64,000 bases of DNA from Paraburkholderia susongensis (GTDB lineage Bacteria; Pseudomonadota; Gammaproteobacteria; Burkholderiales; Burkholderiaceae): the NCBI RefSeq assembly GCF_900177725.1, contig NZ_FXAT01000018.1:1-64000 (forward strand), written 5' to 3'. Within the stretch, counting starts at the first letter, position 1; the number at the start of each line of letters is the position of its first letter. The notes below the pieces were generated by a model. That model was not told the origin of the DNA, did not search any database, and worked only from the letters and a program-made list of their open reading frames with translations. Shown here one piece after another: positions 35,425 to 44,703 of this stretch. The position numbers and the translations under genes were made by a program.

Positions 35425-35880
35425 TTACAGAATCCCGATGATTTTCACTTCAAACGCCAGCGCCTGGCCGGCAAGCGGGTGATTGAAATCGAACAGGGCC
35501 GACGTTTCGCCAACTTCCTTGAGCACGCCGGCATAGCGCCCGCCGCCCGGCGCGTTGAATTCGACCAGATCACCCGGCGAAAAATCCTCGCCGATCATGC
35601 TGTTCTCCCGCAGCGTGGCGAGGGACACGCGCTGGATCAACTCTGGATTGCGCGGGCCGAACGCCTGCCCCGGCGCTAGCTGAAAGGTCGAATGGTGGCC
35701 CACCTTCAAACCCAGCAAAATATCTTCCAGCGGCGGCGCCAGTTGACCGGCGCCGAGCAGCAGCGTGGCCGGCTTGTCGCTAAAGGTATTGATGACTTCG
35801 GCGCCATCGGCAAGGGAAAGCCGGTAATGCAGCGTGACGTGTGAACCGGGTTTCACCTCGGAAATGTCGATGATGCTCAT
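35425..35880 (-). CDS. fkpB: FKBP-type peptidyl-prolyl isomerase, SlpA/FkpB type
   Basis: This 151-residue protein has the SlpA layout: an FKBP half-domain at each end around an inserted-flap chaperone domain. VTLHYRLSLADGAEVINTF and PATLLLGAGQLAPPLEDILLGLKVG form the first part. PGQAFGPRNPELIQRV begins the flap, and FDFNHPLAGQALAFEVKIIGI is the C-terminal FKBP strand. It is a cytosolic prolyl isomerase and chaperone. It lies two bases upstream of ispH, as in E. coli, where the functional reason for the pairing is not known. Confidence 0.93.
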   Translation of the reverse strand: MSIIDISEVKPGSHVTLHYRLSLADGAEVINTFSDKPATLLLGAGQLAPPLEDILLGLKVGHHSTFQLAPGQAFGPRNPELIQRVSLATLRENSMIGEDFSPGDLVEFNAPGGGRYAGVLKEVGETSALFDFNHPLAGQALAFEVKIIGIL

Positions 35881-36089
35881 GCAATGCTCGCTCAGTCTAG
35901 GCGCGCTGCACGCGTGCGCCGCGGGCGCAGTCGACGCGTGTGGCAGACCGTCGTGGTGCCGTGCGCAAAGCGTCTATTGTAAGCCACCTAGCGGGCGCCG
36001 GCTTGAGTCCGTCGCGCGCGAGGCGGTGTGGCCCCGGCGGCGCGGCGCGCCGCATGCGCCGTCAACCCGAAGCGAAGGACTATGTATAT

Positions 36090-36935
36090 ATGGCCGATTT
36101 TGTAAGCACAATCGACGAAACACCTGCGCCAACGGCACAGCCGAAGACTCGGGCCCGCGCCAAGGCCGCGGGAGCGGCCGGGACTGCTGTGGCCGCCGGG
36201 ACTGCCGGCGCCGCTGCGCGCCCTCGGCCGCGACTCCTGCGCGGCAAATGGCACAAGCGCGACATGCCGCGCGAGAGGCTGATCCATCAGGGCGCCAAGG
36301 TACTGTCCGACACCGAGATGATCGCGCTGGTGCTCGGCACCGGCCTGCCCGACCACGACGTGTTCAGCGTCGCGCGGGCGCTGCTCGAACGCTTCGGCTC
36401 GCTGCGCGCGATGCTCGACGCGACCTACTCGGACTTCGACGGCATCCGCGGCATCGGGCCGGCAAAAAAGGCGCAGCTGCTCGCGATCATGGAAATGGCG
36501 CGCCGCTCGCTGGTCGACAAGATGCGCAAGCGAACCCTGATGAATTCGCCCGAAGCGGTCGAGAACTATTTGCGTCTGCTGATCGGCGGGCGGCCGCAGG
36601 AAGTGTTCGTATCGCTCTTTCTCGACGCCCGGCATCGGCTGATAAGCTGCGAGGAAAACGCGCACGGCTCGCTCACGCGCATGGCCGTGTATCCGCGCGA
36701 GATCGTGCGGCGGGCGTTGAGCGCGAATGCGGCGAGTCTGATCGTCGCGCATAATCATCCGTCCGGCGCCGTGCAGCCGAGCGCGAGCGACTGCCGCCTG
36801 ACCCAGACGCTGCGCGAAGCGCTCGCGCTAATCGACGTACAGCTGATCGACCATCTGGTCATCGGCGCGGACAGCGTCTACTCGTTCGCGCGCGCCGGCT
36901 GGCCGGGCGCGCCGCTGCCAGGCAGTCGCGCCTAG
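36090..36935 (+). CDS. radC: RadC-family JAB-domain protein
   Basis: I chose ATG 36090 (281 residues, MADFVSTIDET) because GAAGGA lies about 11 bases before it; the open frame extends further upstream without a better start. After an Ala-rich N-terminal extension of about 50 residues come KWHKRDMPRERLIHQGAK, a helix-hairpin-helix (GIRGIGPAKKAQLLA), and the JAB metal motif EENAHGS plus HNHPSG-x(7)-SASD with its two His and Asp. RadC was once linked to repair but its role is uncertain; the metalloprotease-like site is intact. It is divergent from fkpB. Confidence 0.9.
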   Translation: MADFVSTIDETPAPTAQPKTRARAKAAGAAGTAVAAGTAGAAARPRPRLLRGKWHKRDMPRERLIHQGAKVLSDTEMIALVLGTGLPDHDVFSVARALLERFGSLRAMLDATYSDFDGIRGIGPAKKAQLLAIMEMARRSLVDKMRKRTLMNSPEAVENYLRLLIGGRPQEVFVSLFLDARHRLISCEENAHGSLTRMAVYPREIVRRALSANAASLIVAHNHPSGAVQPSASDCRLTQTLREALALIDVQLIDHLVIGADSVYSFARAGWPGAPLPGSRA

Positions 36936-36950
36936 CATCGCAAATAAGGT

Positions 36951-36980
36951 TTGATTTTGCGGCTTTTTTTCTGCTAGAAT
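36951..36980 (+). promoter_or_regulatory. Promoter of rpmB-rpmG
   Basis: TTGATT (36951-36956) and TAGAAT (36975-36980) are separated by 18 bases in an otherwise AT-poor region. They are followed by a leader of about 155 bases before rpmB. Confidence 0.65.
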
Positions 36981-37142
36981 TCCGGTTTGCCTATTTCCAA
37001 CCCCCTGTTCCGAAGCCATCGAGGCGTTCCGCAAAGGTCAGGCGGCTGCAGTCACGAGTCCTCAGGCTCAACTTCAGCGCGGCTCTTTTCGGGAAACTTT
37101 CACGGCGTTCGAACTCAGAATTAGCGTATTAGGAGTGCTCTC

Positions 37143-37376
37143 ATGGCACGCGTATGCCAAGTAACTGGGAAAGCGCCGATGAGCGGCAACAACGTTTCCC
37201 ACGCGAACAACAAGACCAAGCGCCGGTTCCTGCCGAACCTGCAAAGCCGCCGCATCTGGGTGGAAAGCGAAAACCGTTGGGTGCGTCTGCGTATTTCGAA
37301 CGCCGGCCTGCGCCTGATCGACAAGAACGGTATCGACGCTGTGCTCGCAGACCTGCGCGCACGCGGTGAAGCCTAA
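37143..37376 (+). CDS. rpmB: 50S ribosomal protein L28
   Basis: This 77-residue basic protein opens with MARVCQVTGKAPMSGNNVSHANNKTKR and ends DAVLADLRARGEA, the standard bacterial L28. It is a zinc-free variant: only one Cys is present. It binds 23S rRNA in the large subunit. It is followed 10 bases later by rpmG, the usual rpmBG pair. The promoter at 36951-36980 and the terminator at 37594-37626 delimit the two-gene transcript. Confidence 0.97.
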   Translation: MARVCQVTGKAPMSGNNVSHANNKTKRRFLPNLQSRRIWVESENRWVRLRISNAGLRLIDKNGIDAVLADLRARGEA

Positions 37377-37386
37377 GGAGTAAATC

Positions 37387-37554
37387 ATGGCAAAGGGCGC
37401 ACGCGACAAGATCAAGCTGGAATCGACCGCAGGCACGGGTCACTTCTACACGACCACGAAGAACAAACGCAACATGCCGGAAAAGATGCTGATCAAGAAA
37501 TTTGATCCGGTCATCCGCAAGCACGTTGACTACAAGGAAACCAAGATCAAATAA
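37387..37554 (+). CDS. rpmG: 50S ribosomal protein L33
   Basis: This 55-residue protein starts MAKGARDKIKLESTAGTGHF and continues YTTTKNKRNMPEKMLIKKFD, ending YKETKIK. It lies 10 bases downstream of rpmB, with AAGGAG just before the start. It lacks the CxxC pairs found in zinc-binding L33, so it is the zinc-free form. It is a component of the large ribosomal subunit near the E site. It is short but unmistakable. Confidence 0.97.
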   Translation: MAKGARDKIKLESTAGTGHFYTTTKNKRNMPEKMLIKKFDPVIRKHVDYKETKIK

Positions 37555-37593
37555 GATCGAGGCTCCTCTGCCTGACGAAGGCAAATGTGCAAG

Positions 37594-37626
37594 AAAGCCC
37601 CGCATTCGTGCGGGGCTTTTGTTTTT
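37594..37626 (+). terminator. Terminator of rpmB-rpmG
   Basis: AAAGCCCCGCA-TTCG-TGCGGGGCTTT forms an 11-bp stem with a stable TTCG tetraloop, followed by TTGTTTTT. It lies 40 bases after the rpmG stop. Confidence 0.92.
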
Positions 37627-37851
37627 GCGCGGACACATCCGCGCTGACTGTGCAGCGTGGTTGGCCTGCTACTCGTGGTAGCGTCGCCCCGGCTATCGGT
37701 CATCCCCACCCTCCCCACCCTTCTCCCGCACGAACCACCCTATTCCGTTCGGCCAGCTTTCGCTCGCTCGTCTCGACGCGTATCCTTTGTCGTTTTAGCG
37801 GCGCGCGATTCGTGCGTCGTCATCGCAAAACGAAAGACGGAGATGCAGGTA

Positions 37852-39450
37852 ATGGAATTCGATGTGGCGATTGTCGGTAGCGGTCTGGCTGGCTTGAGCG
37901 TCGCGCTCAATCTCGCGCAAACGCGGCGGGTCGCGGTGATCGCCAAACGATCACTGACCGAGGGCGCCAGCGACTGGGCGCAAGGCGGCATCGCCGCGGT
38001 ACTGGATTCCGCGGATAGCATCGACAATCATGTGCGCGACACGCTAGTCGCCGGCGGCGGTCTATGTGACGAAGCGGCGACGCGCTTCATCGTCGAACAT
38101 GGGCGTGCCGCGATCGAATGGCTGATCGAACAGGGTGTTCCGTTCACGAAAGACGACGCCGCCGAGCTCGGTTTTCACCTCACGCGCGAAGGCGGCCACA
38201 GCCATCGCCGGATCATTCATGCCGCGGATGCGACCGGACACGCGGTAGTCGCCACGCTCAGCGAGCAGGTGCGCCACCACCCGAACATCACGCTGCTCGA
38301 AGATCACCACGCCGTCGACCTGATCACGTCCGAGCGCCTCGGCCTGCCCGGCCGCCGTTGCCACGGCCTGTACGCACTCGATCTGCAGAGCGGCCGCACC
38401 GTGACGATCGAAGCACCGCATACGGTGCTCGCCACCGGCGGCGCCGGCAAGGTCTATCTGTACACCACGAACCCCGACACCGCCACTGGCGACGGCATCG
38501 CCATGGCATGGCGAGCCGGTTGCCGCGTCTCGAACATGGAGTTCATCCAGTTCCATCCGACCTGCCTGTTCCACCCGTACGCGAAGTCGTTTCTGATTTC
38601 GGAAGCAGTGCGCGGCGAAGGCGGCATCCTGAAGCTGCCGGATGGCACGCGCTTCATGCCGAACCACGACGAGCGCGCGGAACTGGCGCCGCGCGATATC
38701 GTCGCCCGCGCGATCGACTTCGAGATCAAGAAGCGCGGCATCGATTGCGTGTATCTCGACATCAGCCATCAATCGCCTGAGTTCCTGCACGAGCACTTTC
38801 CGACCATCCTTGCCCGCTGCCTCGAATTCGGCATCGACATCACCAAAGAGCCGATTCCGGTCGTGCCGGCCGCGCACTACACATGCGGCGGCGTCGTCAC
38901 CGATCTCGCGGGCCGCACCGATCTCGCGGGACTCTATGCCGTCGGCGAGACATCCTGCACAGGCCTGCACGGCGCGAACCGGCTTGCCAGCAACTCTCTG
39001 CTCGAGTGCCTCGTGATCGGCCGGTCGGCCGCCGAAGCGATCGAAGCGGAAGGCTTTGGCGCCGCCGTGCATGCGCCGCTGCCGGATTGGGACGAGAGCC
39101 GCGTGTCCGATCCGGACGAGGAAGTCGTGGTCGCGCACAACTGGGACGAACTGCGCCGGCTGATGTGGAATTACGTGGGCATCGTGCGCACCGACAAGCG
39201 GCTCGAACGCGCCAGGCACCGGCTTACGCTGCTGCGCGACGAGATCCACGAGTACTACGCGAACTTCAAGGTGAGCCGCGATCTGCTGGAGCTGCGCAAT
39301 CTGGTCGACGTCGCGTCGCTGATCGTCGAAGGCGCGCGCTTGCGGCGCGAAAGCCGCGGGCTGCATTTCAGCCGCGACTGGCCGGCTACTCTCCCCAAAG
39401 CGCTGCCGACGGTACTTTCGCCTGAGTATGTGCGCAAGCGCAACACGTGA
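37852..39450 (+). CDS. nadB: L-aspartate oxidase
   Basis: I chose ATG 37852 (532 residues, MEFDVAIVGSGLAGLS) because GGAG lies 9 bases upstream; an ATG three codons earlier (37843) abuts that site. FAD binding is shown by IVGSGLAGLSVALN and the LATGGAGKVYLYTTNP stretch. The active-site region contains SDWAQGGIAAV, HTREGGHS-like HLTREGGHSHRRI and the substrate segment CGGVVTDLAGRT. NadB oxidises aspartate to iminoaspartate for quinolinate synthesis by NadA. It converges on nadCA, with a shared hairpin between (39535-39570). Confidence 0.96.
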   Translation: MEFDVAIVGSGLAGLSVALNLAQTRRVAVIAKRSLTEGASDWAQGGIAAVLDSADSIDNHVRDTLVAGGGLCDEAATRFIVEHGRAAIEWLIEQGVPFTKDDAAELGFHLTREGGHSHRRIIHAADATGHAVVATLSEQVRHHPNITLLEDHHAVDLITSERLGLPGRRCHGLYALDLQSGRTVTIEAPHTVLATGGAGKVYLYTTNPDTATGDGIAMAWRAGCRVSNMEFIQFHPTCLFHPYAKSFLISEAVRGEGGILKLPDGTRFMPNHDERAELAPRDIVARAIDFEIKKRGIDCVYLDISHQSPEFLHEHFPTILARCLEFGIDITKEPIPVVPAAHYTCGGVVTDLAGRTDLAGLYAVGETSCTGLHGANRLASNSLLECLVIGRSAAEAIEAEGFGAAVHAPLPDWDESRVSDPDEEVVVAHNWDELRRLMWNYVGIVRTDKRLERARHRLTLLRDEIHEYYANFKVSRDLLELRNLVDVASLIVEGARLRRESRGLHFSRDWPATLPKALPTVLSPEYVRKRNT

Positions 39451-39534
39451 GCGAGCGCCGGAGCGCTCACTTAACCAGCAACTGAGGCGATCGCTACAGT
39501 GAAAGCGAGAGCAGGCAAAAGCAGGCGAAAGCGA

Positions 39535-39570
39535 CGAGGCCATTGCCGCAAACCTCCGGCAATGGCCTCG
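39535..39570. terminator. Hairpin between convergent nadB and nadCA
   Basis: CGAGGCCATTGCCG (39535-39548) and CGGCAATGGCCTCG (39557-39570) form a perfect 14-bp stem with an 8-base loop. T-runs are weak on both sides, so it may act as a bidirectional terminator or an RNA-stabilising hairpin. Confidence 0.7.
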
Positions 39571-39609
39571 TTCTGCAGTCGCAAGCGCTGATACGTTGGG
39601 GCGCTCGCG

Positions 39610-40533
39610 TCAGATGAGCCGCATCGAGTAATCCGTCGCGCGCACGTCCTTGGTCAGCGCGCCGATCGACACGCGATCGACGCCCGTTTCCGCAATCGTG
39701 CACACGGTTTCGAAGTTCACGCCGCCGGACACCTCGAGCACCGCCCGCCCCGCCGTCATACGAACCGCGGCGCGCATCATGTCGAACGAAAAGTTGTCGA
39801 GCAGAATGGACTGCGCACGGTGTGCCAGTGCGGTTTCGAGTTGCTCGAGCGTTTCGACTTCGATCTGGATCGGCACGCCCGCATTCAGCGCGAGCGCCGC
39901 ATCCATCGCGGCGCCAACGCCGCCCGCGGCGGCAATGTGGTTTTCCTTGATCAGAATCCCGTCGTACAACGCAAGCCGCTGATTCGCGCCGCCGCCCACG
40001 CGCACCGCGTATTTCTGCGCGAGCCGCAAGCCCGGCAGCGTCTTGCGCGTGTCGAGCACGCGCGTACGCGTATGAGCGATCGCGTCGACATAACGGCGCG
40101 TCGCGCTCGCTACGCCCGACAGCAGTTGCAGGAAATTCATCGCGTTGCGCTCCGCGGTCAGCAACGCACGCACCGGCCCGCGCAGATCGCACACCGGCGT
40201 GTCCGCGCTCATGCGCTCACCTTCGTGGTAACGCCATGCAACCTCGATACGCGGATCGACTTCGCGCATCACCGCGTTGAACCACGGCACGCCGCACAGC
40301 ACCGCATCCTCGCGCACGATGATGCGCGCGTTGCGGATATCGTCGGCGGGAACGAGGCGGCCAGTCTGATCGCCGGTGCCGATGTCTTCCGCGAGCGCAT
40401 CGGCGACGTTGCGCGCGAGAGCCGCATCGAACGCGGTGCCGTATTGCGCGCGAATCTCCGCGAAGAGCGGCGACACCGCCTCGAAGCGCTCGCGCTCCAC
40501 TGCCTGCTCAGGCGCGTTTTCAACCGCTGTCAT
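39610..40533 (-). CDS. nadC: Nicotinate-nucleotide diphosphorylase (carboxylating)
   Basis: This 307-residue enzyme starts at ATG 40533, overlapping the nadA stop by one base (TAATG). It turns quinolinate and PRPP into nicotinate mononucleotide with loss of CO2. Motifs are LAEDIGTGDQT, ERNAMNFLQLLSGVAS, DTRKTLPGLRLAQKYAV with the substrate-binding Arg/Lys, GGGANQRLALYDGILIKENH, and LEVSGGVN. The N-terminus is extended by about 20 residues compared with E. coli NadC. It is the second gene of nadAC and acts after NadB and NadA. Confidence 0.96.
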   Translation of the reverse strand: MTAVENAPEQAVERERFEAVSPLFAEIRAQYGTAFDAALARNVADALAEDIGTGDQTGRLVPADDIRNARIIVREDAVLCGVPWFNAVMREVDPRIEVAWRYHEGERMSADTPVCDLRGPVRALLTAERNAMNFLQLLSGVASATRRYVDAIAHTRTRVLDTRKTLPGLRLAQKYAVRVGGGANQRLALYDGILIKENHIAAAGGVGAAMDAALALNAGVPIQIEVETLEQLETALAHRAQSILLDNFSFDMMRAAVRMTAGRAVLEVSGGVNFETVCTIAETGVDRVSIGALTKDVRATDYSMRLI

Positions 40534-41672
40534 TACGCTGCCCCCACGTTCGAATACAGTTGCGTATCGCGCGCAAGATCGCCACTCGCCTGCACACGCT
40601 TCTTGTGACGCGCCGCGAAGTCCAGCATGCGATCGATCGGCAAGCGCGCGCGTTCGCCGATCGCACGATCGACGAAAATCTCGTTGTGCCCGCGCTCGAG
40701 CACGTCGGCCAGATTCGCGAGGCCGTTCATCGCCATCCACGGGCAATGCGCGCAGCTCTTGCAGGTCGCGCTGTTGCCGGCCGTGGGCGCGGCGATCAAC
40801 GTCTTGCCCGGCGCGGCGAGCTGCATCTTGTGCAGGATGCCGAGGTCGGTCGCGACGATGAAATGCGTGGCGTCGAGCTTCTGCGCGGCGTCGATCAACT
40901 GCGTGGTCGAGCCGACCACGTCCGCCTGCGCGACTACATTGGCCGGCGACTCCGGATGCACGAGCACCTTCGCGTGTGGATAGTCGGCGCGCAGCAGATC
41001 GAGTTCGATGCCTTTGAATTCGTCGTGCACGAGGCACGAGCCTTGCCACATCAGCATGTCCGCGCCGGTCTTGTTCTGGATATAGCTGCCGAGATGACGA
41101 TCCGGCGCCCAGATGATTTTTTCGCCGCGCGCGTGCAGGTCGGCAACGATCTCGAGTCCGATCGACGACGTCACCATCCAGTCGGCGCGCGCCTTCACTG
41201 CCGCGCTCGTGTTCGCGTACACGACCACCGTGCGCTCCGGGTGCGCGTCACAGAAAGCCGAGAACTCGCCGACCGGGCAGCCGAGATCGAGCGAACAGGT
41301 CGCGTCCAGATCCGGCATCAGAATGCGCTTGTCGGGACTCAAGATTTTCGCCGTCTCGCCCATGAAGCGCACCCCGGCCACCACGAGCGTTTGCGCATCG
41401 TGATCGCGCCCGAAGCGCGCCATTTCCAGCGAATCGGCCACGCAGCCGCCGGTTTCGTCGGCAAGCTCCTGCAATTCTGCGTCGACATAATAGTGCGCAA
41501 CGAGCACCGCCTTCTCGCGTTCGAGTAACACGCGAATGCGTGCCTTCAGCGCCACCTTTTCTGCCGCCGACGGCATCTCGGGCACCTTCGCCCATGCCTG
41601 CCCGATCCCGCATGTCGTGCCTTGTGCCTGCGGCCGGTCGTATTCGACGGTCCTGATCGCCTGCTGCTCCAT
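40533..41672 (-). CDS. nadA: Quinolinate synthase
   Basis: This 379-residue enzyme condenses iminoaspartate with dihydroxyacetone phosphate to give quinolinate, using an oxygen-sensitive [4Fe-4S] cluster. Cysteines are seen in TGGCVADSLEMA, in CSLDLGCPVGEFSAFC and in the late CKSCAHCPWMAMN. VAHYYVDAELQELAD, PDRHLGSYI and HPESPANV complete the family pattern. It is translationally coupled to nadC (one-base overlap). A 150-base gap with a terminator separates it from the desaturase upstream. Confidence 0.96.
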   Translation of the reverse strand: MEQQAIRTVEYDRPQAQGTTCGIGQAWAKVPEMPSAAEKVALKARIRVLLEREKAVLVAHYYVDAELQELADETGGCVADSLEMARFGRDHDAQTLVVAGVRFMGETAKILSPDKRILMPDLDATCSLDLGCPVGEFSAFCDAHPERTVVVYANTSAAVKARADWMVTSSIGLEIVADLHARGEKIIWAPDRHLGSYIQNKTGADMLMWQGSCLVHDEFKGIELDLLRADYPHAKVLVHPESPANVVAQADVVGSTTQLIDAAQKLDATHFIVATDLGILHKMQLAAPGKTLIAAPTAGNSATCKSCAHCPWMAMNGLANLADVLERGHNEIFVDRAIGERARLPIDRMLDFAARHKKRVQASGDLARDTQLYSNVGAA

Positions 41673-41755
41673 GATCTCCTCTGTCCTCGCTTGGCCGCCA
41701 CAGATTGCCGGTCGCGCACTACATTCGCTACCGCACTACTGCTTTTCGCGGCCCC

Positions 41756-41786
41756 AAAAAGCAAAACCCCGCCAACGCGGGGTTTT
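41756..41786 (-). terminator. Intrinsic terminator after the desaturase gene
   Basis: AAAACCCCGC-CAAC-GCGGGGTTTT forms a 10-bp stem (41763-41772 and 41777-41786). It is followed on the minus strand by a T-rich stretch and ends the desaturase transcript before nadA. Confidence 0.9.
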
Positions 41787-41821
41787 GTGACGTTCCTAAA
41801 TTTTAATGGATTTCTTCGCGC

Positions 41822-43018
41822 TCAAGCATAGCGACGCAGTCGCATCGCGAAATCGTGCAGCGCCTTGATGCCGCTCTGCTCCGCGCGGTGGCACCAGTCC
41901 TGCAATTGCGCGAGCAGTTGTTCGCGCGATGCGTTGGAGCGCTCCCACATTGACGCGAGTTCGTTGCGCATGTCGATGTAGGTCTTCAGCTTCTGGCTGT
42001 TCGCGAAAATCTGCGGCAACTGGCGTTTCTGCGGCTCGTTCAGGCCCGCTTCCTCCTTGTGGAACCAGCTGCGCGCACCGCGCATCAGTTGATACTTTTC
42101 GCGCGAGCCGACTTCCTTCAGATGCGCAAGCTCCTGGCGATACGCGCGCTTGAGCGCCTTGCCGTAACGCGCCATCACTTCATAGCGGTTCGCGAGCACG
42201 GCCTGCAGCGTGTCCTGATCGAGCACGAGCTTGCCGGTGGTCAGACGCGGCGTGGGCGCGACCTTCTTCACCTTGGCGAGACGGAACGCCGACATGATGC
42301 GGATATACATCCAGCCGATGTCGAACTCGTACCACTTGTTCGACAGCTTGGCCGACGTCGCGTAGGTGTGGTGGTTGTTATGCAGCTCTTCGCCACCGAT
42401 GATGATGCCCCACGGGAAGATGTTGGTGCTCGCATCCGACGAATTGAAATTGCGATAGCCCCAGAAGTGCGCGAGGCCGTTGACCACGCCTGCCGCCCAG
42501 AACGGAATCCAGATCATCTGCACCGCCCAGATGGTCAGGCCGACGACGCCGAACAGCGCGACGTTGAGCACCATCATCAGGCTCACGCCGAGAATCGGGT
42601 ATTTCGTGTAGACGTTGCGCTCCATCCAGTCGTTCGGCGTGCCGTGGCTGAACTTGCGCATCGTTTCTTCGTTCTTCGCTTCGGTGCGATACAGTTCCGC
42701 GCCTTCGAGCAGCACCTTCCAGATGCCGCGCGTCTGCGGGCTGTGCGGATCTTCCTCGGTCTCGCACTTCGCGTGGTGTTTGCGGTGAATCGCGGCCCAC
42801 TGGCCGGTCAGCATGCCGGTGGTCATCCACAGCCAGAAGCGGAAAAAATGACTCGCAATGGGATGCAGCTCCAGCGCGCGGTGCGCCTGGCAGCGATGCA
42901 GATAGACGGTCACGCCGATAATCGTGATGTGCGTCACGATGAGCGTGTACACGACGAGTTGCCACCATGAGAAGTGCAACAGGCCGTGGGCAAGAAAATC
43001 GAGCAAAGAATTCAACAA
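41822..43018 (-). CDS. Acyl-CoA/fatty acid desaturase, membrane di-iron type
   Basis: This 398-residue inner-membrane enzyme has the three histidine boxes of stearoyl-CoA-type desaturases: HRCQAHR, HRKHHAK and GGEELHNNHH. Four hydrophobic spans precede a long, basic cytosolic tail of about 150 residues. It should introduce a cis double bond, probably delta-9, into a fatty acyl chain using O2 and an electron carrier. The tail is longer than in the eukaryotic enzyme and may be a partner-binding region. It is monocistronic. It probably helps keep the membrane fluid, alongside the anaerobic pathway. Confidence 0.88.
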   Translation of the reverse strand: MLNSLLDFLAHGLLHFSWWQLVVYTLIVTHITIIGVTVYLHRCQAHRALELHPIASHFFRFWLWMTTGMLTGQWAAIHRKHHAKCETEEDPHSPQTRGIWKVLLEGAELYRTEAKNEETMRKFSHGTPNDWMERNVYTKYPILGVSLMMVLNVALFGVVGLTIWAVQMIWIPFWAAGVVNGLAHFWGYRNFNSSDASTNIFPWGIIIGGEELHNNHHTYATSAKLSNKWYEFDIGWMYIRIMSAFRLAKVKKVAPTPRLTTGKLVLDQDTLQAVLANRYEVMARYGKALKRAYRQELAHLKEVGSREKYQLMRGARSWFHKEEAGLNEPQKRQLPQIFANSQKLKTYIDMRNELASMWERSNASREQLLAQLQDWCHRAEQSGIKALHDFAMRLRRYA

Positions 43019-43443
43019 GGTAAGTTACCTGCAGAACGAGAGACACGGAGCACACGCACCGCGTGTGTCAAGAAAGTGAAAGCATATCGCGAGGTTGGAC
43101 GATATTCTACTCGAAGCGTTCCAAGTGTTTGTAACAAATAGGGATTTTTTGTGTGATATCAAGAGGATGGCACCGCCGCAGAACACTTTCGGCTCCTGCG
43201 GCGGTGCGTCCTGCCTGTCAGCGAACACCGTTCGAGGTGCCGCCCGCCTGCCCGAGCGCGGTGTCGGGCAAGGAAGCGGACGGGAAAGCGGGCACGGCAT
43301 TGGAATCGGTCATTGTTGCCGCATGCGGCATTGTGCCGCCCGCCGGCCCGACGAGAGGAAGACTCGTGTGTGTGATCTCGCCGAAATGGCCGGCGCGCCG
43401 GGCCCGCAAACGAACCCACGCGCCAGTGTGAAGCCGGTTGCGC
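43019..43443. other. Non-coding region between desaturase and rsmB
   Basis: Two minus-strand genes flank 425 bases. A hairpin with 12-bp arms (GCACCGCCGCAG at 43170-43181, CTGCGGCGGTGC at 43196-43207) probably ends the purN-rsmB transcript, although its T-run is poor. A minus-strand frame (43218-43409) ending NAVPAFPSASL and following has no recognisable homologue and I do not call it. The desaturase promoter should lie in the AT-rich part at 43080-43165. Confidence 0.5.
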
Positions 43444-44703
43444 CTAGCTGTGGCGCTCCAGCACGGCGGCGAAGAAGCCGTCCGTGGCGTGGCGGTGCGG
43501 CCACAGCTTCAGATAGTCGCCCATTTCGAGTTCGATGCGCTGCTCGGCGAGCACGTCGCGCGCCGGTACGAGCGCGAAGTCCGGATGGTCGGCGAGGAAC
43601 TGCTGCACGACCGTCTCGTTTTCCGCTTCGAGGATCGAACAGGTTGCGTAGACAAGACGCCCGCCCTTCTTCACGAGACGCGCCGCGCTCGCCAGAATCG
43701 ACGCCTGCTTCGGCGCCAGCTCGGCAACCGACTCCGGCGACTGGCGCCACTTCAGGTCCGGATTGCGGCGCAGCGTGCCGAGGCCGCTGCACGGCGCATC
43801 GACGAGCACGCGGTCGATCTTGCCGGCCAGACGCTTGATCTTCGCATCGTGCTCGCTGTCGATCAGCACCGGATTCACGTTCGACAGGCCGCTGCGCGCA
43901 AGGCGCGGCTTGAGCTTGGCGAGGCGCCGCTCGGAGACGTCGAATGCGTAGAGCCGGCCGGTGGAGCGCATCGCCGCGCCGAGCGCGAGCGTCTTGCCGC
44001 CCGCGCCCGCGCAGAAATCGACGATCATCTCGCCGCGCCGCGGCGCGACCAGCGAGCACAGCAGCTGGCTGCCCTCGTCCTGCACTTCGAGCCAGCCCTG
44101 CTGGAACGCGTCGAGTTTCGTCAACGCCGGCTTGCCGACCACGCGCACGCCGAGCGGCGCGAACGGTGTCGCGCCGGCCTCGATGCCGGCTTTCGAGAGC
44201 GCGCCGAGCACGTCGTCGCGGCTCGCCTTGATCGGGTTCGCGCGCAAGTCGAGCGGCGCCGGATAGTTCAGCGCGGCGGCCAGTTGCGCGAGCTCGGCGG
44301 CCTCGAATTGCGTGCTGAGCGCCTGGCAGATCCAGTCGGGCAGATTCAGGCGAATCCGCAGCGGCAGGCTTTCCGGGTCGATCTTCGACACGTGCTCGAG
44401 CCACGTCGCCTCGGCTTCGGTGATGAACGGCTTGAGCGCGTTGCGCCCGGCCGTCTGCATCAGACCGAGCAGCGCCATGCGCCGCGCCGGGCTGCCGGAG
44501 CCGCTTTCGGCGAGGTGGGCGAATTCCATCCGGCGGCGCAGCGCCGCGAACACCGCCTCGGCGATCACGCCGCGCTCGCCGTGCCCGAGCTTCGGATGCG
44601 CGCGGAAAAAGCGGCTCGTGGTGGCGTCGGCGGGACCGTTCAGCCGCAGCACTTCGGCCAGCAGCGTTTCAGTTTGTCCAATCAGGAAACCATGCAATCT
44701 CAT
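43444..44703 (-). CDS. rsmB: 16S rRNA (cytosine967-C5)-methyltransferase RsmB
   Basis: This 419-residue enzyme starts at ATG 44703, overlapping the purN stop by 4 bases. The N-terminal third is the NusB-like RNA-binding domain. The methyltransferase domain carries the SAM motif VDFCAGAGGKTLALG, the first active-site Cys in DAPCSGLGTLRRNPD and the second in VYATCSILEAEN. This is the two-Cys mechanism of m5C RNA methyltransferases. It modifies C967 of 16S rRNA. Coupling with purN is common in beta-proteobacteria. Confidence 0.93.
   Translation of the reverse strand: MRLHGFLIGQTETLLAEVLRLNGPADATTSRFFRAHPKLGHGERGVIAEAVFAALRRRMEFAHLAESGSGSPARRMALLGLMQTAGRNALKPFITEAEATWLEHVSKIDPESLPLRIRLNLPDWICQALSTQFEAAELAQLAAALNYPAPLDLRANPIKASRDDVLGALSKAGIEAGATPFAPLGVRVVGKPALTKLDAFQQGWLEVQDEGSQLLCSLVAPRRGEMIVDFCAGAGGKTLALGAAMRSTGRLYAFDVSERRLAKLKPRLARSGLSNVNPVLIDSEHDAKIKRLAGKIDRVLVDAPCSGLGTLRRNPDLKWRQSPESVAELAPKQASILASAARLVKKGGRLVYATCSILEAENETVVQQFLADHPDFALVPARDVLAEQRIELEMGDYLKLWPHRHATDGFFAAVLERHS

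Noticed and set aside
41673..41821. Possible riboswitch or NAD-responsive leader before nadA
   Set aside because: Only the desaturase terminator is visible; the remaining 85 bases are too short and show no conserved riboswitch features.
43218..43409. A 63-codon minus-strand frame after rsmB
   Set aside because: No recognisable family or ribosome site; it ends before the hairpin but does not resemble the DUF4390 gene sometimes found at this position.
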